A DNA stretch of 7,633 nt from Acidobacteriaceae bacterium (GCA_003156235.1 PMGP01000254.1:1-7633), one strand, 5' to 3'. Counted from the stretch's first letter, positions 1 through 6,442 are shown. Numbers and translations are program-made. Notes: generated by a model not told the origin, from the sequence alone.

Positions 1-679
1 CAATCGAGCCGGCGGCGCCGTCCTTGTCAGCGTCCTTCACAGCGGCCCACAGCTTCCGCGCCTGCTCAGTCTTACCCTGCTCCGCATACAAGTCGGCCAG
101 GTCAAGCTGCGCCACGGCGGCCGGCACCGTCTCCGACGGCTTTGCCGCCAGCCCGTTGTAAAGGGCAATCGCCTCGGCGTCGCGGTCCGCCTGGTGATAG
201 AGGCCAGCCAGAGCCAGCTTGGCCAGGTTCGCCAAATTTCGGTCCCACGCCCCCGCCGCCGTCTTCAACTCCGTCTCGGCCGCGGCGTTGTTTCCCAGAT
301 CCTCATACGTGACGCCGGCAAAGTAGTGAGCCTTGGCGCCTTCCGCCAGCCACCCATACTGCCGTGCGACTGCAACAAACTGCTGATTAGCGGCCTTCGC
401 TCTGTCGCCGGCGGCCGTGTACACACCGCTCATGGCCGGAGCGCCAGGCTGCGCCAGCGGAGCGTTGTAAGTGTCCAGCGCCGCGCCCATGGCGTCGTTG
501 GCCTTGCCCGAGCTCCAATCCAAGTAAATCAATCCGGCCGTAACGGCCGCCACAACCACAACTGCAACCACTACCCAGCGCATCACGCCGGAACGATGAC
601 CGCTGACCCAGTTCATGCTGCTGGCGGTGGCCTTGGCAAAACGATCTTGTTTCAATGAATGACGGGTTTTTGTATCCAC
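1..679 (-). CDS. Membrane-anchored TPR protein (YfgM/CpoB-like TPR fold), C-terminus cut by window edge
   Basis: The reverse strand reads openly from a GTG at 679 to the window edge, giving 226 visible residues (start V-D-T-K-T-R-H-S-L-K). An in-frame TAA lies 14 codons upstream and no ATG intervenes, so GTG is the likely start; GAGA- and AGAAGG-like sequence precedes it. Residues 1-32 are basic and polar, residues about 33-53 are one hydrophobic Val/Ala-rich membrane helix, and the rest is Ala-rich helical sequence with TPR-like pairs (A-K-A-H-Y-F-A-G-V-T-Y-E-D-L-G, then L-D-L-A-D-L-Y-A-E-Q-G-K). One N-terminal anchor plus an outward TPR domain matches YfgM-type ancillary translocon/envelope proteins, which are about 200-260 residues long, so little should be missing. 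The TPR-anchor architecture is well supported; the specific role near SecYEG or in the envelope is inference. It is divergent from the gene at 829. Confidence 0.8.
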   Translation of the reverse strand, partial: MDTKTRHSLKQDRFAKATASSMNWVSGHRSGVMRWVVVAVVVVAAVTAGLIYLDWSSGKANDAMGAALDTYNAPLAQPGAPAMSGVYTAAGDRAKAANQQFVAVARQYGWLAEGAKAHYFAGVTYEDLGNNAAAETELKTAAGAWDRNLANLAKLALAGLYHQADRDAEAIALYNGLAAKPSETVPAAVAQLDLADLYAEQGKTEQARKLWAAVKDADKDGAAGSI

Positions 680-805
680 AGGTCTCTTTTTACCTTCTCT
701 TTCAAACTTGCTCGCGGCTTAACAAGCGTCCAGCGCCGCAACTGCAACCCTATCAGTCTATCAGCGCGTGAACCGCGCCGTCCATCGGCCCTTGCGGTGA
801 CGAGG

Positions 806-819
806 GCGTAGCGATACGC
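806..819 (+). promoter_or_regulatory. Small hairpin/dyad just upstream of the 829 start codon
   Basis: GCGTA, a GCGA loop and TACGC form a 5-bp stem closed by a GNRA-type tetraloop. The same bases can also be read as a DNA dyad, TAGCG-ATA-CGCTA (809-821). It ends 9 bases before the ATG at 829 and overlaps where a Shine-Dalgarno would sit; only AAGG (821-824), four bases from the start, is present. It could be a translational hairpin, an operator or chance. No convincing -35/-10 pair was found for either gene in the 680-828 gap. Confidence 0.3.
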
Positions 820-828
820 TAAGGCTAT

Positions 829-1203
829 ATGTATGAAGACTTCCAAGTAACCGACCGCTGGAGCGGCGACGAGCTTCTCTGCCGATGGAAGGGCACACTG
901 GTAGCCATCGCCACGCGCCACGCCGACGCCGTCGATGTGCGCTTCGACGTCAACGGACGGGCGATGTGGATTGCCCTGCCGCTGGAGGCATGGGGACGTC
1001 ATAAGTCATTGACAGGAAAGGTGATTACCGACCAGCTCGCCGCCCAGATCGCAGGCCGCTTCCTCAAGCAACTGGTCGAGGACGGCTATGACTCGCGGCG
1101 CGAAATCTACACCATGACCGTGGAAGAAGTTCTTGCGCATCTTGACCTTGTGGTCGCCGAAGCCAAAGCCCAGGGCTCCATGCCCACGCTGGTTAAAGGA
1201 TAG
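829..1203 (+). CDS. Hypothetical protein, 124 residues, cytosolic
   Basis: I do not recognise the family. The start ATG at 829 is the first after an in-frame TAA (820-822). The N-terminal half (about 1-60) looks beta-rich, with alternating hydrophobic and charged residues (D-E-L-L-C-R-W-K-G-T-L-V-A-I-A-T-R; V-D-V-R-F-D-V-N-G-R-A-M-W-I-A-L-P). The C-terminal half (about 65-115) is amphipathic helix (T-D-Q-L-A-A-Q-I-A-G-R-F-L-K-Q-L-V-E-D-G-Y; V-E-E-V-L-A-H-L-D-L-V-V). There is no signal peptide, membrane segment or metal-binding cluster, and a single Cys (18). It could be a small alpha/beta protein of unknown role. The balanced composition and codon use support a real gene over the overlapping reverse-strand frame. 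The last codon and stop fall at the edge of a heptamer repeat array, so the C-terminal end may vary between relatives. It is monocistronic and convergent with the HDOD gene. Confidence 0.75.
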   Translation: MYEDFQVTDRWSGDELLCRWKGTLVAIATRHADAVDVRFDVNGRAMWIALPLEAWGRHKSLTGKVITDQLAAQIAGRFLKQLVEDGYDSRREIYTMTVEEVLAHLDLVVAEAKAQGSMPTLVKG

Positions 1204-1239
1204 AGATCAGGGGTCAGAGATCAGGGAACAGGATCCAGG
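1198..1239. repeat. Degenerate 7-bp tandem repeat array (GATCAGG-like)
   Basis: Six consecutive heptamers can be cut without gaps: GGATAGA, GATCAGG, GGTCAGA, GATCAGG, GAACAGG, ATCCAGG. The first contains the stop codon of the 829-1203 gene. A related run lies in the opposite orientation at 6551-6592. I associate such CCTGATC/CCCTGTTC heptads with acidobacterial intergenic DNA from memory; this was not checked. Confidence 0.65.
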
Positions 1240-1249
1240 AAACCGCGAC

Positions 1250-1274
1250 GCCCGCCGCGCTAGCCGAAGCGGGC
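1250..1274. terminator. Possible GC-rich hairpin between convergent genes
   Basis: GCCCGC (1250-1255) pairs with GCGGGC (1269-1274) around a 13-base loop that contains the palindrome GCTAGC. It lies in the convergent gap, about 20 bases past the HDOD stop and 47 bases past the 829-1203 stop. No good U-run follows on either strand, so this is only a candidate transcription end. No better terminator is visible. Confidence 0.3.
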
Positions 1275-1293
1275 AGACGGCAGGCGCGCAATT

Positions 1294-2490
1294 TCAGTTG
1301 CGGCTCTCCATCGCCAGCTCGCGGAATTCGTCGAATCTGGACAAAAATCCCAGCGTCTCCAGGCAGGCGCGGTCTGGCTCCTTGATGGGGAGTCCGACGG
1401 AACCTTGCGGATGAGCTTCCAATTCGTGGGCCAGCAGGTCGGCTATATAAACGGCCGTAGTGCAATCGAGGCCGGAGTTTGGAGCGCGATCCGGATGATG
1501 GTGGTTGGCGATGGCCTCAACGGCCAGGTTGGGCAAGCCCCACAGGCCGAGCAGATAGGCTCCAATCTCGGCGTGCGAAGTACCCAGCAGCTCCTCTTCA
1601 GCCTGGAAAACCGCGCATCCTTTTTCGGCGGCGCTGGAGCGCGTGGAACAAAACTCGCCGGGCATGACGCTAGCCAGGATCAAACTACCAATATCGTGGA
1701 GGAGCGCGGCTACAACAACAACGTCGCGAGTTTTCTTGTCCACCGGGAGCGCGCCGGCAATTTGTGCCGCACTTTGCGCATGGCGTTGCAAGGACTCGCA
1801 AACGGACTGCGAAATACACTTGTTAGGGATAAAGGCCCGGAAAGCCTCCGACGCCAAGGCCAGGTTCTTGATGGTGTCCATGCCTAGATATCCGACCGCG
1901 CTCTGCAGGGTGTTGACTTTCTGCGCCAGCCCGAAGAACGCGCTGTTGACAAGCTGCAAAACTTTGGCCGACATGGCAACGTCTTGCTCAATGATGTGAG
2001 CCACTCTCTCAACGGGAGCTTCGGGGTCGGAAACTGTTCGAGTCAGCGACATGTAGGTAGCCGAGAGGGAAGGCAGCTCGCCGACCTTGCCGACGATGGT
2101 GCGAATCCCCGGCGCGCAGAGCAGGTCTTGCAGAGTGCACACCCGCTCGATGGTGGCAAGGAGTTGGGTTGCGTCGCATGGCTTGGCCAGAAAGCGGTGC
2201 GCCACGGGAACAGCGCGTGTGGCCATGGCGATTTCAGAATGTCCTGAGAGGATAATGCGCGCGGTGTTGGGATAGCGGTCGCGAATATGGCCCAACAGCG
2301 TGGCGCCATCCATGCCCGGCATGCGCATATCGGTGACGATCACGTCGAAGCTGCTCGCCTCACAGGCCTGCAAGGCGGCTTCTCCGCCGAGCGCAAACTG
2401 CATCTCCCAACGATTCCGCTGTGTGTAGAGCATACGGCGGATTCCGTCGAGAACCATGCTTTCATCGTCCACGAACAAGATGCGCTTCAT
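1294..2490 (-). CDS. Response regulator: receiver (REC) domain + HDOD output domain
   Basis: The protein has 398 residues. The N-terminal receiver (about 2-120) is complete: acidic pair D8/D9 in F-V-D-D-E, phospho-acceptor D54 in V-T-D-M-R-M-P-G, switch S82 and K103 in L-A-K-P-C. Residues about 130-335 form an HDOD domain, with the family start G-E-L-P-S-L-S, V-L-Q-L-V-N-S-A-F-F-G, L-L-H-D-I-G-S (263-269) and H-A-E-I-G-A-Y-L-L-G-L-W-G-L-P followed by H-H-H (330-332). H237, H265/D266, H306, H331/H332 and D351 are candidate metal ligands. The Lys of HD-GYP HDIGK is Ser269 and no GYP motif is seen, so HD-GYP phosphodiesterase activity is not supported. HDOD proteins are mostly non-enzymatic signalling scaffolds. 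The start is set by an AGGAGG-type site and the ATGA overlap with the kinase gene, so the two are almost certainly co-translated and cognate. There is no DNA-binding domain. Output target unknown. Confidence 0.93.
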   Translation of the reverse strand: MKRILFVDDESMVLDGIRRMLYTQRNRWEMQFALGGEAALQACEASSFDVIVTDMRMPGMDGATLLGHIRDRYPNTARIILSGHSEIAMATRAVPVAHRFLAKPCDATQLLATIERVCTLQDLLCAPGIRTIVGKVGELPSLSATYMSLTRTVSDPEAPVERVAHIIEQDVAMSAKVLQLVNSAFFGLAQKVNTLQSAVGYLGMDTIKNLALASEAFRAFIPNKCISQSVCESLQRHAQSAAQIAGALPVDKKTRDVVVVAALLHDIGSLILASVMPGEFCSTRSSAAEKGCAVFQAEEELLGTSHAEIGAYLLGLWGLPNLAVEAIANHHHPDRAPNSGLDCTTAVYIADLLAHELEAHPQGSVGLPIKEPDRACLETLGFLSRFDEFRELAMESRN

Positions 2491-2503
2491 GCGGCCACCT
2501 CCT
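2487..2503 (-). promoter_or_regulatory. ATGA stop/start overlap with strong Shine-Dalgarno
   Basis: On the minus strand AGGAGG (2503-2498) stands seven bases before the ATG at 2490-2488. That ATG overlaps the kinase stop TGA (2489-2487). The ribosome site therefore lies inside the last codons of the kinase. This is classic translational coupling and fixes the HDOD regulator start. Confidence 0.85.
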
Positions 2504-5231
2504 GTATGGGGAGAGCCTTGCCATTGAGAGGAAGGCGAATGATAAAGGTAGTGCCCTTGCCTTCCTCGGTTTCAAAGTGAATGCTGCCGCCGTGTTTGTC
2601 AACGATTACCGAGCGCGCGATGGCCAGGCCCTGCCCGGTTCCTTTGCCAATTGCCTTGGTAGTGAAGAAGGGATCGAAGATACGGGATCGGGCTTTTTCG
2701 GGAATGCCCGTGCCGGTGTCCTGGATGAGAATTTCAGCCCACTCGGGGCAATTTCTGGTTTGCACCTTGATCTTTCCCATTTCCGGGCCGCCTTTTTTTA
2801 CTACATCGGAAATGGCATGCGAGGCATTGACGATCAGGTTGAGAATCACCTGGTTGAATTCTCCGGGCAGGCAAGAGATCAGAGGCAGCGACGGATCGAA
2901 TTCGGTTTCCAGGTCAGCCACGTATTTCCACTCGTTCCGCGCCACCGTAATCGTGCTGTTGATGGCGTGGTTCAAGTCAAGCGGAATCTTCTCTTTCGTA
3001 TCCGGATGGGAGAACTCTTTCATGGCGCTGACAATCGTGGAGACGCGTGTGATGCCTTCGAGGGTCTGGTCGATGGCTTTGGGAATTTCCTCCATCAGAT
3101 AGCCGGTGTCCACGCCTTTTACCGCCACCGCGACTTCCTGAATCGCTTTGCAGGACAAGGTATTGTCTTTGGCCGCTGACAGGAGCTTGTCGTAGTTCTC
3201 CAGAAGGCCCTTCAGGTCCAGAAAAGCGTCCTTCAGGAAGCGCACGTTGTCTCCGATGTACTGAGTTGGCGTATTGATCTCGTGCGCGATTCCGGCGGCA
3301 AGCTGGCCCACAGATTCCAGCTTTTGCGCCTGAAGAAGCTGTTCCCGCAAATGTTTACGCTCGGTAATATCTTCGCACATTCCTTCATAGCGGATAATCA
3401 CGCCGTTCTCATGAATGGCGCGAACGCTCATGGTGAGCCATATCTTGCTGCCGTCCTTGCGAAGGCCCTCGCACTCAAAGTTCTGCACGGCTCCAAGTTT
3501 CTCCATGGACAGCTTGAATTCCTCGCTGCGTTTGGGGTCGGCATAAAACTGGTGGGTAATGTCGGAGATGCTGGCGATCATCTCCTCAGGGGAATCATAG
3601 CCGAAAGTAAAGGCCATCGAAGGGTTCACGCTGAGAAAGCGGCCCTCCGGGGTGCTCTGAAGGATGCCGACAACGGCCGTGTCGAAGATTCCTCGATACT
3701 TGAGTTCCGCCTCCCGGAGCGCGCCCTCCATCTTCTTCCGCTCGGTGATGTCTTCGCACATTCCTTCATAGCGGACCACCATACCCTTCTCACGAATGGC
3801 GCCTATGCTCATGGCGATCCAGACCTTGCTGCCATCTTTGCGACTGGCCTCGCATTCAAAGTTCTTCACGCCGCCGATTCTGTCCATCACCAGCATGAAT
3901 TCAAACCCACGCTTGGGGTTGGCAAAGAAATGCTGCGACATATCGGTGATGCTGGCCGTCATTTCATCCGGGGAATCGTAGCCGAAAGTAAAAGCCATCG
4001 AAGGGTTCACGCTAAGAAAGCAGCCCTCCGGCGTGCTCTGAAAGATGCCGACAACGGCCTTGTCAAAGATTCCTCGGTACTTCTGTTCCGCCTCCCGCAG
4101 CGCAGCCTCCATCACTTTGCGTGCGGTGATGTCATGGCCTACGCCCGCTATGCCAATGATATGGCCATCGCTGTCAAGCAGCGGCACTTTTGTCGTCAAG
4201 ATATGAACCACATTTCCCGCACTGTCCACATTCGTTTCTTCATGGTTATATAGAGGCTGTCCGGAACGAATCATCTCCTGTTCCTCTTCATAGAAGCCGC
4301 TGGCCACCTCCCGCGAGTAAAAATCGAAATCGGTTTTCCCCAGCAATTCTTCCGGCGTCTCCGCTCCCATCATGCGCGCCAAGTGAGGATTGGCAACCAT
4401 AAACCTGCCTTGGGCGTCCTTCACGTAGATGTAGTCGGGAATGTTGTCGATCATAGCGCGCACCATCCTGCGCTCGTATTCCTGAGCTGAATGAGCCTGG
4501 CGCAAGACCTCATCTTCCCGTCTTTGAACGGTGGCCTTGATCAATGTGCGCGAACTGAAAAACAGAGCAACAATCACTCCGGCCAGCACCACGGCCTCCA
4601 GGATTGCCAGAATGCCAAACAACTCATTGGACAGATCCAGTTCGGCCCTGAAGTCGCTCGTCAGGTCGCTCTGCAATGTTTCCAATGCTGTATCAACCGC
4701 TTTATTCTCGCGCGATAAATCCGCCAGGTCTTGTTGTTTCGGCGGAATAGCGTTGACCGTCGCGGCTGCCGTGTACAACATTCTCGACCGCGCCTGCAGG
4801 CCTGTAACCCGATGCATCAGAGAGACGATCTGTTGATGCCGTCCGGAATTGAATGCCATGAACGCGCCGGCTCTGTCGAGAGACGCCACTACCGTGCCAG
4901 CCTCCCGATCGGCATTCGCGAGCGCCTCTTTTTCCTGCATCACAACGGCGTCGCTGTATTCGTGATTCATTCTTTCGAACGCTGTGCTCGCTCGCTGACT
5001 GTTGAGAGCTGCCGGGAAGACAGACAGGGATGCAATTCCGACATGTTTTCGCGCCGTGAACGCGGTCCACAGGATAATTGCCAGCAGCCCGACCGCCCCA
5101 AGCACAGCAACAGCGATACTGTTTTTAATGGGCCCGGAAAGTGAAATCCTGGACGCAGAAACTCTGCTTTGCATATCTTGCTTACCTTTCGGCAGGCGCT
5201 GGCAAGGTCGAGTAAACGCCCGTGTTTGCAT
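2487..5231 (-). CDS. Membrane sensor histidine kinase with three PAS domains
   Basis: The protein has 914 residues from the outermost ATG. Order: TM1 about 37-58; an extracytoplasmic helical segment about 60-204 (four-helix-bundle-like, unassigned); TM2 about 205-226; PAS1 about 255-370; PAS2 about 383-498; PAS3 about 510-625, the last two ending in E-D-I-T-E-R-K; HisKA with phospho-acceptor H650 in G-I-A-H-E-I-N-T-P; HATPase_c about 745-902. The ATPase shows N802 (N-A-S-H-A-I), D838-T-G-T-G, F-D-P-F-F-T-T-K (852-859) and G-K-G-T-G-Q-G-L (862-869). All catalytic boxes are intact, so it should autophosphorylate and pass phosphate to receivers. It has none of its own, pointing to the two adjacent REC proteins. 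No HAMP domain is obvious. The start is uncertain: Met20 (5174) follows AAAGG ten bases upstream and gives a more usual N-terminus, whereas Met1 has only a distant GGAG. The signal sensed cannot be read from sequence. Confidence 0.93.
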   Translation of the reverse strand: MQTRAFTRPCQRLPKGKQDMQSRVSASRISLSGPIKNSIAVAVLGAVGLLAIILWTAFTARKHVGIASLSVFPAALNSQRASTAFERMNHEYSDAVVMQEKEALANADREAGTVVASLDRAGAFMAFNSGRHQQIVSLMHRVTGLQARSRMLYTAAATVNAIPPKQQDLADLSRENKAVDTALETLQSDLTSDFRAELDLSNELFGILAILEAVVLAGVIVALFFSSRTLIKATVQRREDEVLRQAHSAQEYERRMVRAMIDNIPDYIYVKDAQGRFMVANPHLARMMGAETPEELLGKTDFDFYSREVASGFYEEEQEMIRSGQPLYNHEETNVDSAGNVVHILTTKVPLLDSDGHIIGIAGVGHDITARKVMEAALREAEQKYRGIFDKAVVGIFQSTPEGCFLSVNPSMAFTFGYDSPDEMTASITDMSQHFFANPKRGFEFMLVMDRIGGVKNFECEASRKDGSKVWIAMSIGAIREKGMVVRYEGMCEDITERKKMEGALREAELKYRGIFDTAVVGILQSTPEGRFLSVNPSMAFTFGYDSPEEMIASISDITHQFYADPKRSEEFKLSMEKLGAVQNFECEGLRKDGSKIWLTMSVRAIHENGVIIRYEGMCEDITERKHLREQLLQAQKLESVGQLAAGIAHEINTPTQYIGDNVRFLKDAFLDLKGLLENYDKLLSAAKDNTLSCKAIQEVAVAVKGVDTGYLMEEIPKAIDQTLEGITRVSTIVSAMKEFSHPDTKEKIPLDLNHAINSTITVARNEWKYVADLETEFDPSLPLISCLPGEFNQVILNLIVNASHAISDVVKKGGPEMGKIKVQTRNCPEWAEILIQDTGTGIPEKARSRIFDPFFTTKAIGKGTGQGLAIARSVIVDKHGGSIHFETEEGKGTTFIIRLPLNGKALPIQEVAA
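3351..4112 (-). repeat. Tandem in-frame duplication of a PAS-encoding unit (2 x 381 bp)
   Basis: Kinase residues 374-500 (4112-3732) and 501-627 (3731-3351) align end to end over 127 codons with no insertion or deletion. By hand count about 91 of 127 residues are identical, and long stretches are near-identical in DNA (around 3600-3720 against 3981-4101). The unit spans the M-E-x-A-L-R-E-A-E linker helix, one PAS fold and the E-D-I-T-E-R-K exit. PAS1 is not part of the duplication. Confidence 0.9.
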
Positions 5232-5378
5232 TTACTTGGCCGTAAGCTCCGCCGATGCCGGTCAGGCGAACGCGGATTGCCAAACATGGCGCCTCGCTCG
5301 CGTGATTGCCAACCGCGCCTTTTGGTCTTGGCTGCCTGATTCATCGGCACAAAACGTGTTTTACTTGAGGGCGTAAGC
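5221..5378. promoter_or_regulatory. Imperfect repeat pair in the kinase/regulator divergent gap
   Basis: TTTACTTGGCCGTAAGC (5231-5247) and TTTACTTGAGGGCGTAAGC (5360-5378) share both ends with a 2-base spacer difference. Both have CGTGTTT just upstream (5221 and 5355). Each contains a TTAC...GTAA dyad. They flank the gap between the divergent kinase and REC genes and could be binding sites for one regulator of both. The proximal copy abuts the Met1 codon of the kinase, but lies about 57 bases upstream if Met20 is used. No clear sigma-70 promoter could be assigned. Confidence 0.4.
5275..5320. repeat. Short direct repeat GATTGCCAA...GCGCCT
   Basis: GATTGCCAA (5275-5283) with GCGCCT (5289-5294) recurs as GATTGCCAA (5304-5312) with GCGCCT (5315-5320), 29 bases apart, between the two TTTACTTG-type motifs. 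It may be a paired protein-binding site or a remnant of local duplication. Confidence 0.4.
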
Positions 5379-5505
5379 CAAGCCAGCGTCAAACCTCCTC
5401 AATGGAATCTATGTACCTGATATTTTGGGAGCAGTGTGCCGATGATAGGATCATGTCCCGATACCGTTTCCCTGCCCATACCGGTGCGCAGGCGAAATGC
5501 TCAGG

Positions 5506-5512
5506 TAAGGAG
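5506..5512 (+). promoter_or_regulatory. Ribosome binding site of the REC/GGDEF-like regulator
   Basis: TAAGGAG sits eight bases before the ATG at 5521 and selects this start over the out-of-frame ATG at 5514. Confidence 0.75.
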
Positions 5513-5520
5513 TATGCAGT

Positions 5521-6426
5521 ATGGCAGACAAAATCCTTTTCGTGGACGACGAACCCGCAGTTCTGGATGGCTACAGGCGCATGCTGCATCGGGAGTTCGA
5601 GGTGGACACAGCGGTGGGGGGGGAACGGGGTCTGATGTTGATTCACGATTGCGGGCCTTACTGCGTCGTAATTTCCGATATGCGGATGCCGGGCATGAAC
5701 GGTGCGGAGTTTCTGTCTCAAGTACGCCAGAAAACGCCAGAGACCGTGAGAATGTTGCTGACCGGCTATACCGACATTAACGCGGCCATCGAAGCCGTGA
5801 ATGAAGGCAACATATTCCGCTTTTTGACTAAGCCATGCATGAAGGAGACGCTTGTAGAGGCTATTCACATCGGCTTGGATCAGCACCGTTCGATCACGTC
5901 GGAGAAGCAACTTGCCGTCAAGGCCCAGATCATCGAAGAATCAACGAGCATAACCGCTGATATCTGCCAATGGGATAATTTTGAGGGCCCAACGGGTTTG
6001 CCGGGACCGACACAGGCCAGAAAACACCTCGTCCCGCTCTTTGGAGTGGACACCCTGAGCTATGCCGTACTGATTAAGCTATCGATGCTGCAAACCGTGG
6101 AGCAGCGATATGGGGAGGAGGCAGCCGGCGACTACCTTAACAACGCAGCCCAATTCCTGGTGCAGGCATTGCGGCCGGACGATAAGCTCTATCACTGGGA
6201 CAGGGATGTTCTGATGGCGGTGGTGCGGCGAAATATCTCTCCCGGCGCCATGCGTATGGAGATTGATCGCCTGACACTTGCCAGCCGCGGACAAGTGATG
6301 AATGTGAATGGCAAGAGCGTCATGGTCGCCTGCCCAATTGACTTCGATCTGCTGCCGGTATCGCAGTTTTCAACATTGGAAGATATGCTCGCGGTATTCA
6401 ATGCCAAGCCAATCGGAAAGATTTAG
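5521..6426 (+). CDS. Response regulator: receiver domain + degenerate GGDEF-like domain
   Basis: The protein has 301 residues. The receiver (about 3-122) is intact: D9/D10 in F-V-D-D-E, phospho-acceptor D53 in I-S-D-M-R-M-P-G, T81 and K104 in L-T-K-P-C. It resembles the receiver of the HDOD regulator (shared V-L-D-G-x-R-R-M-L and D-M-R-M-P-G-M). After a linker, residues about 155-297 follow the GGDEF pattern: T-G-L-P (158-161) for the usual LTGLPNR, R-Y-G-E-E-A-A-G-D-Y-L (196-206) for rYGHaaGDxxL, and H-W-D-R-D-V-L-M-A-V-V where active enzymes have R-L-G-G-D-E-F-A-I-L-L. The signature is therefore D227-R-D-V-L231, and the first metal Asp region reads I-K-L-S. Cyclase activity is very unlikely. 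R218-P-D-D221 fits the inhibitory-site RxxD, as in PleD, so c-di-GMP binding is possible, as in PopA or PelD (family knowledge). It is divergent from the kinase, its probable phosphodonor. No DNA-binding domain. Confidence 0.88.
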   Translation: MADKILFVDDEPAVLDGYRRMLHREFEVDTAVGGERGLMLIHDCGPYCVVISDMRMPGMNGAEFLSQVRQKTPETVRMLLTGYTDINAAIEAVNEGNIFRFLTKPCMKETLVEAIHIGLDQHRSITSEKQLAVKAQIIEESTSITADICQWDNFEGPTGLPGPTQARKHLVPLFGVDTLSYAVLIKLSMLQTVEQRYGEEAAGDYLNNAAQFLVQALRPDDKLYHWDRDVLMAVVRRNISPGAMRMEIDRLTLASRGQVMNVNGKSVMVACPIDFDLLPVSQFSTLEDMLAVFNAKPIGKI

Positions 6427-6430
6427 ACCA

Positions 6431-6442
6431 GGGAACCGTCCC
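6431..6442. repeat. Small dyad GGGAACCGTCCC after the regulator stop
   Basis: GGGA and TCCC flank ACCG, five bases beyond the TAG of the 5521-6426 gene. It resembles GGGACGGTTCCC elements common between bacterial genes. It is too short and lacks a U-run, so it is not called as a terminator. Confidence 0.3.

Noticed and set aside
194..658. Plus-strand 154-codon frame
   Set aside because: Antisense to the TPR protein, Arg/His-rich, no recognisable domain.
652..1002. Minus-strand 116-codon frame
   Set aside because: It overlaps both the TPR gene start and the 829 gene, and has the skewed composition of a shadow frame.
1198..1239. CRISPR-like array
   Set aside because: The units are contiguous degenerate heptamers without spacers, not 25-40 bp repeats separated by unique sequence.
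2421..3179. Plus-strand 252-codon frame opposite the kinase ATPase domain
   Set aside because: The minus strand carries intact HATPase_c boxes here; the plus frame is a shadow.
3282..4253. Open 323-codon plus-strand frame opposite the kinase
   Set aside because: It is antisense to PAS2/PAS3 and its own internal repetition simply mirrors the PAS duplication; the minus-strand product has full kinase motifs.
5389..5910. Minus-strand 173-codon frame
   Set aside because: It overlaps the receiver-coding start of the 5521 gene and crosses the regulatory gap, with no domain signal.
5521..6426. Active diguanylate cyclase
   Set aside because: The GGDEF signature is D-R-D-V-L and the metal-binding Asp strand is missing.
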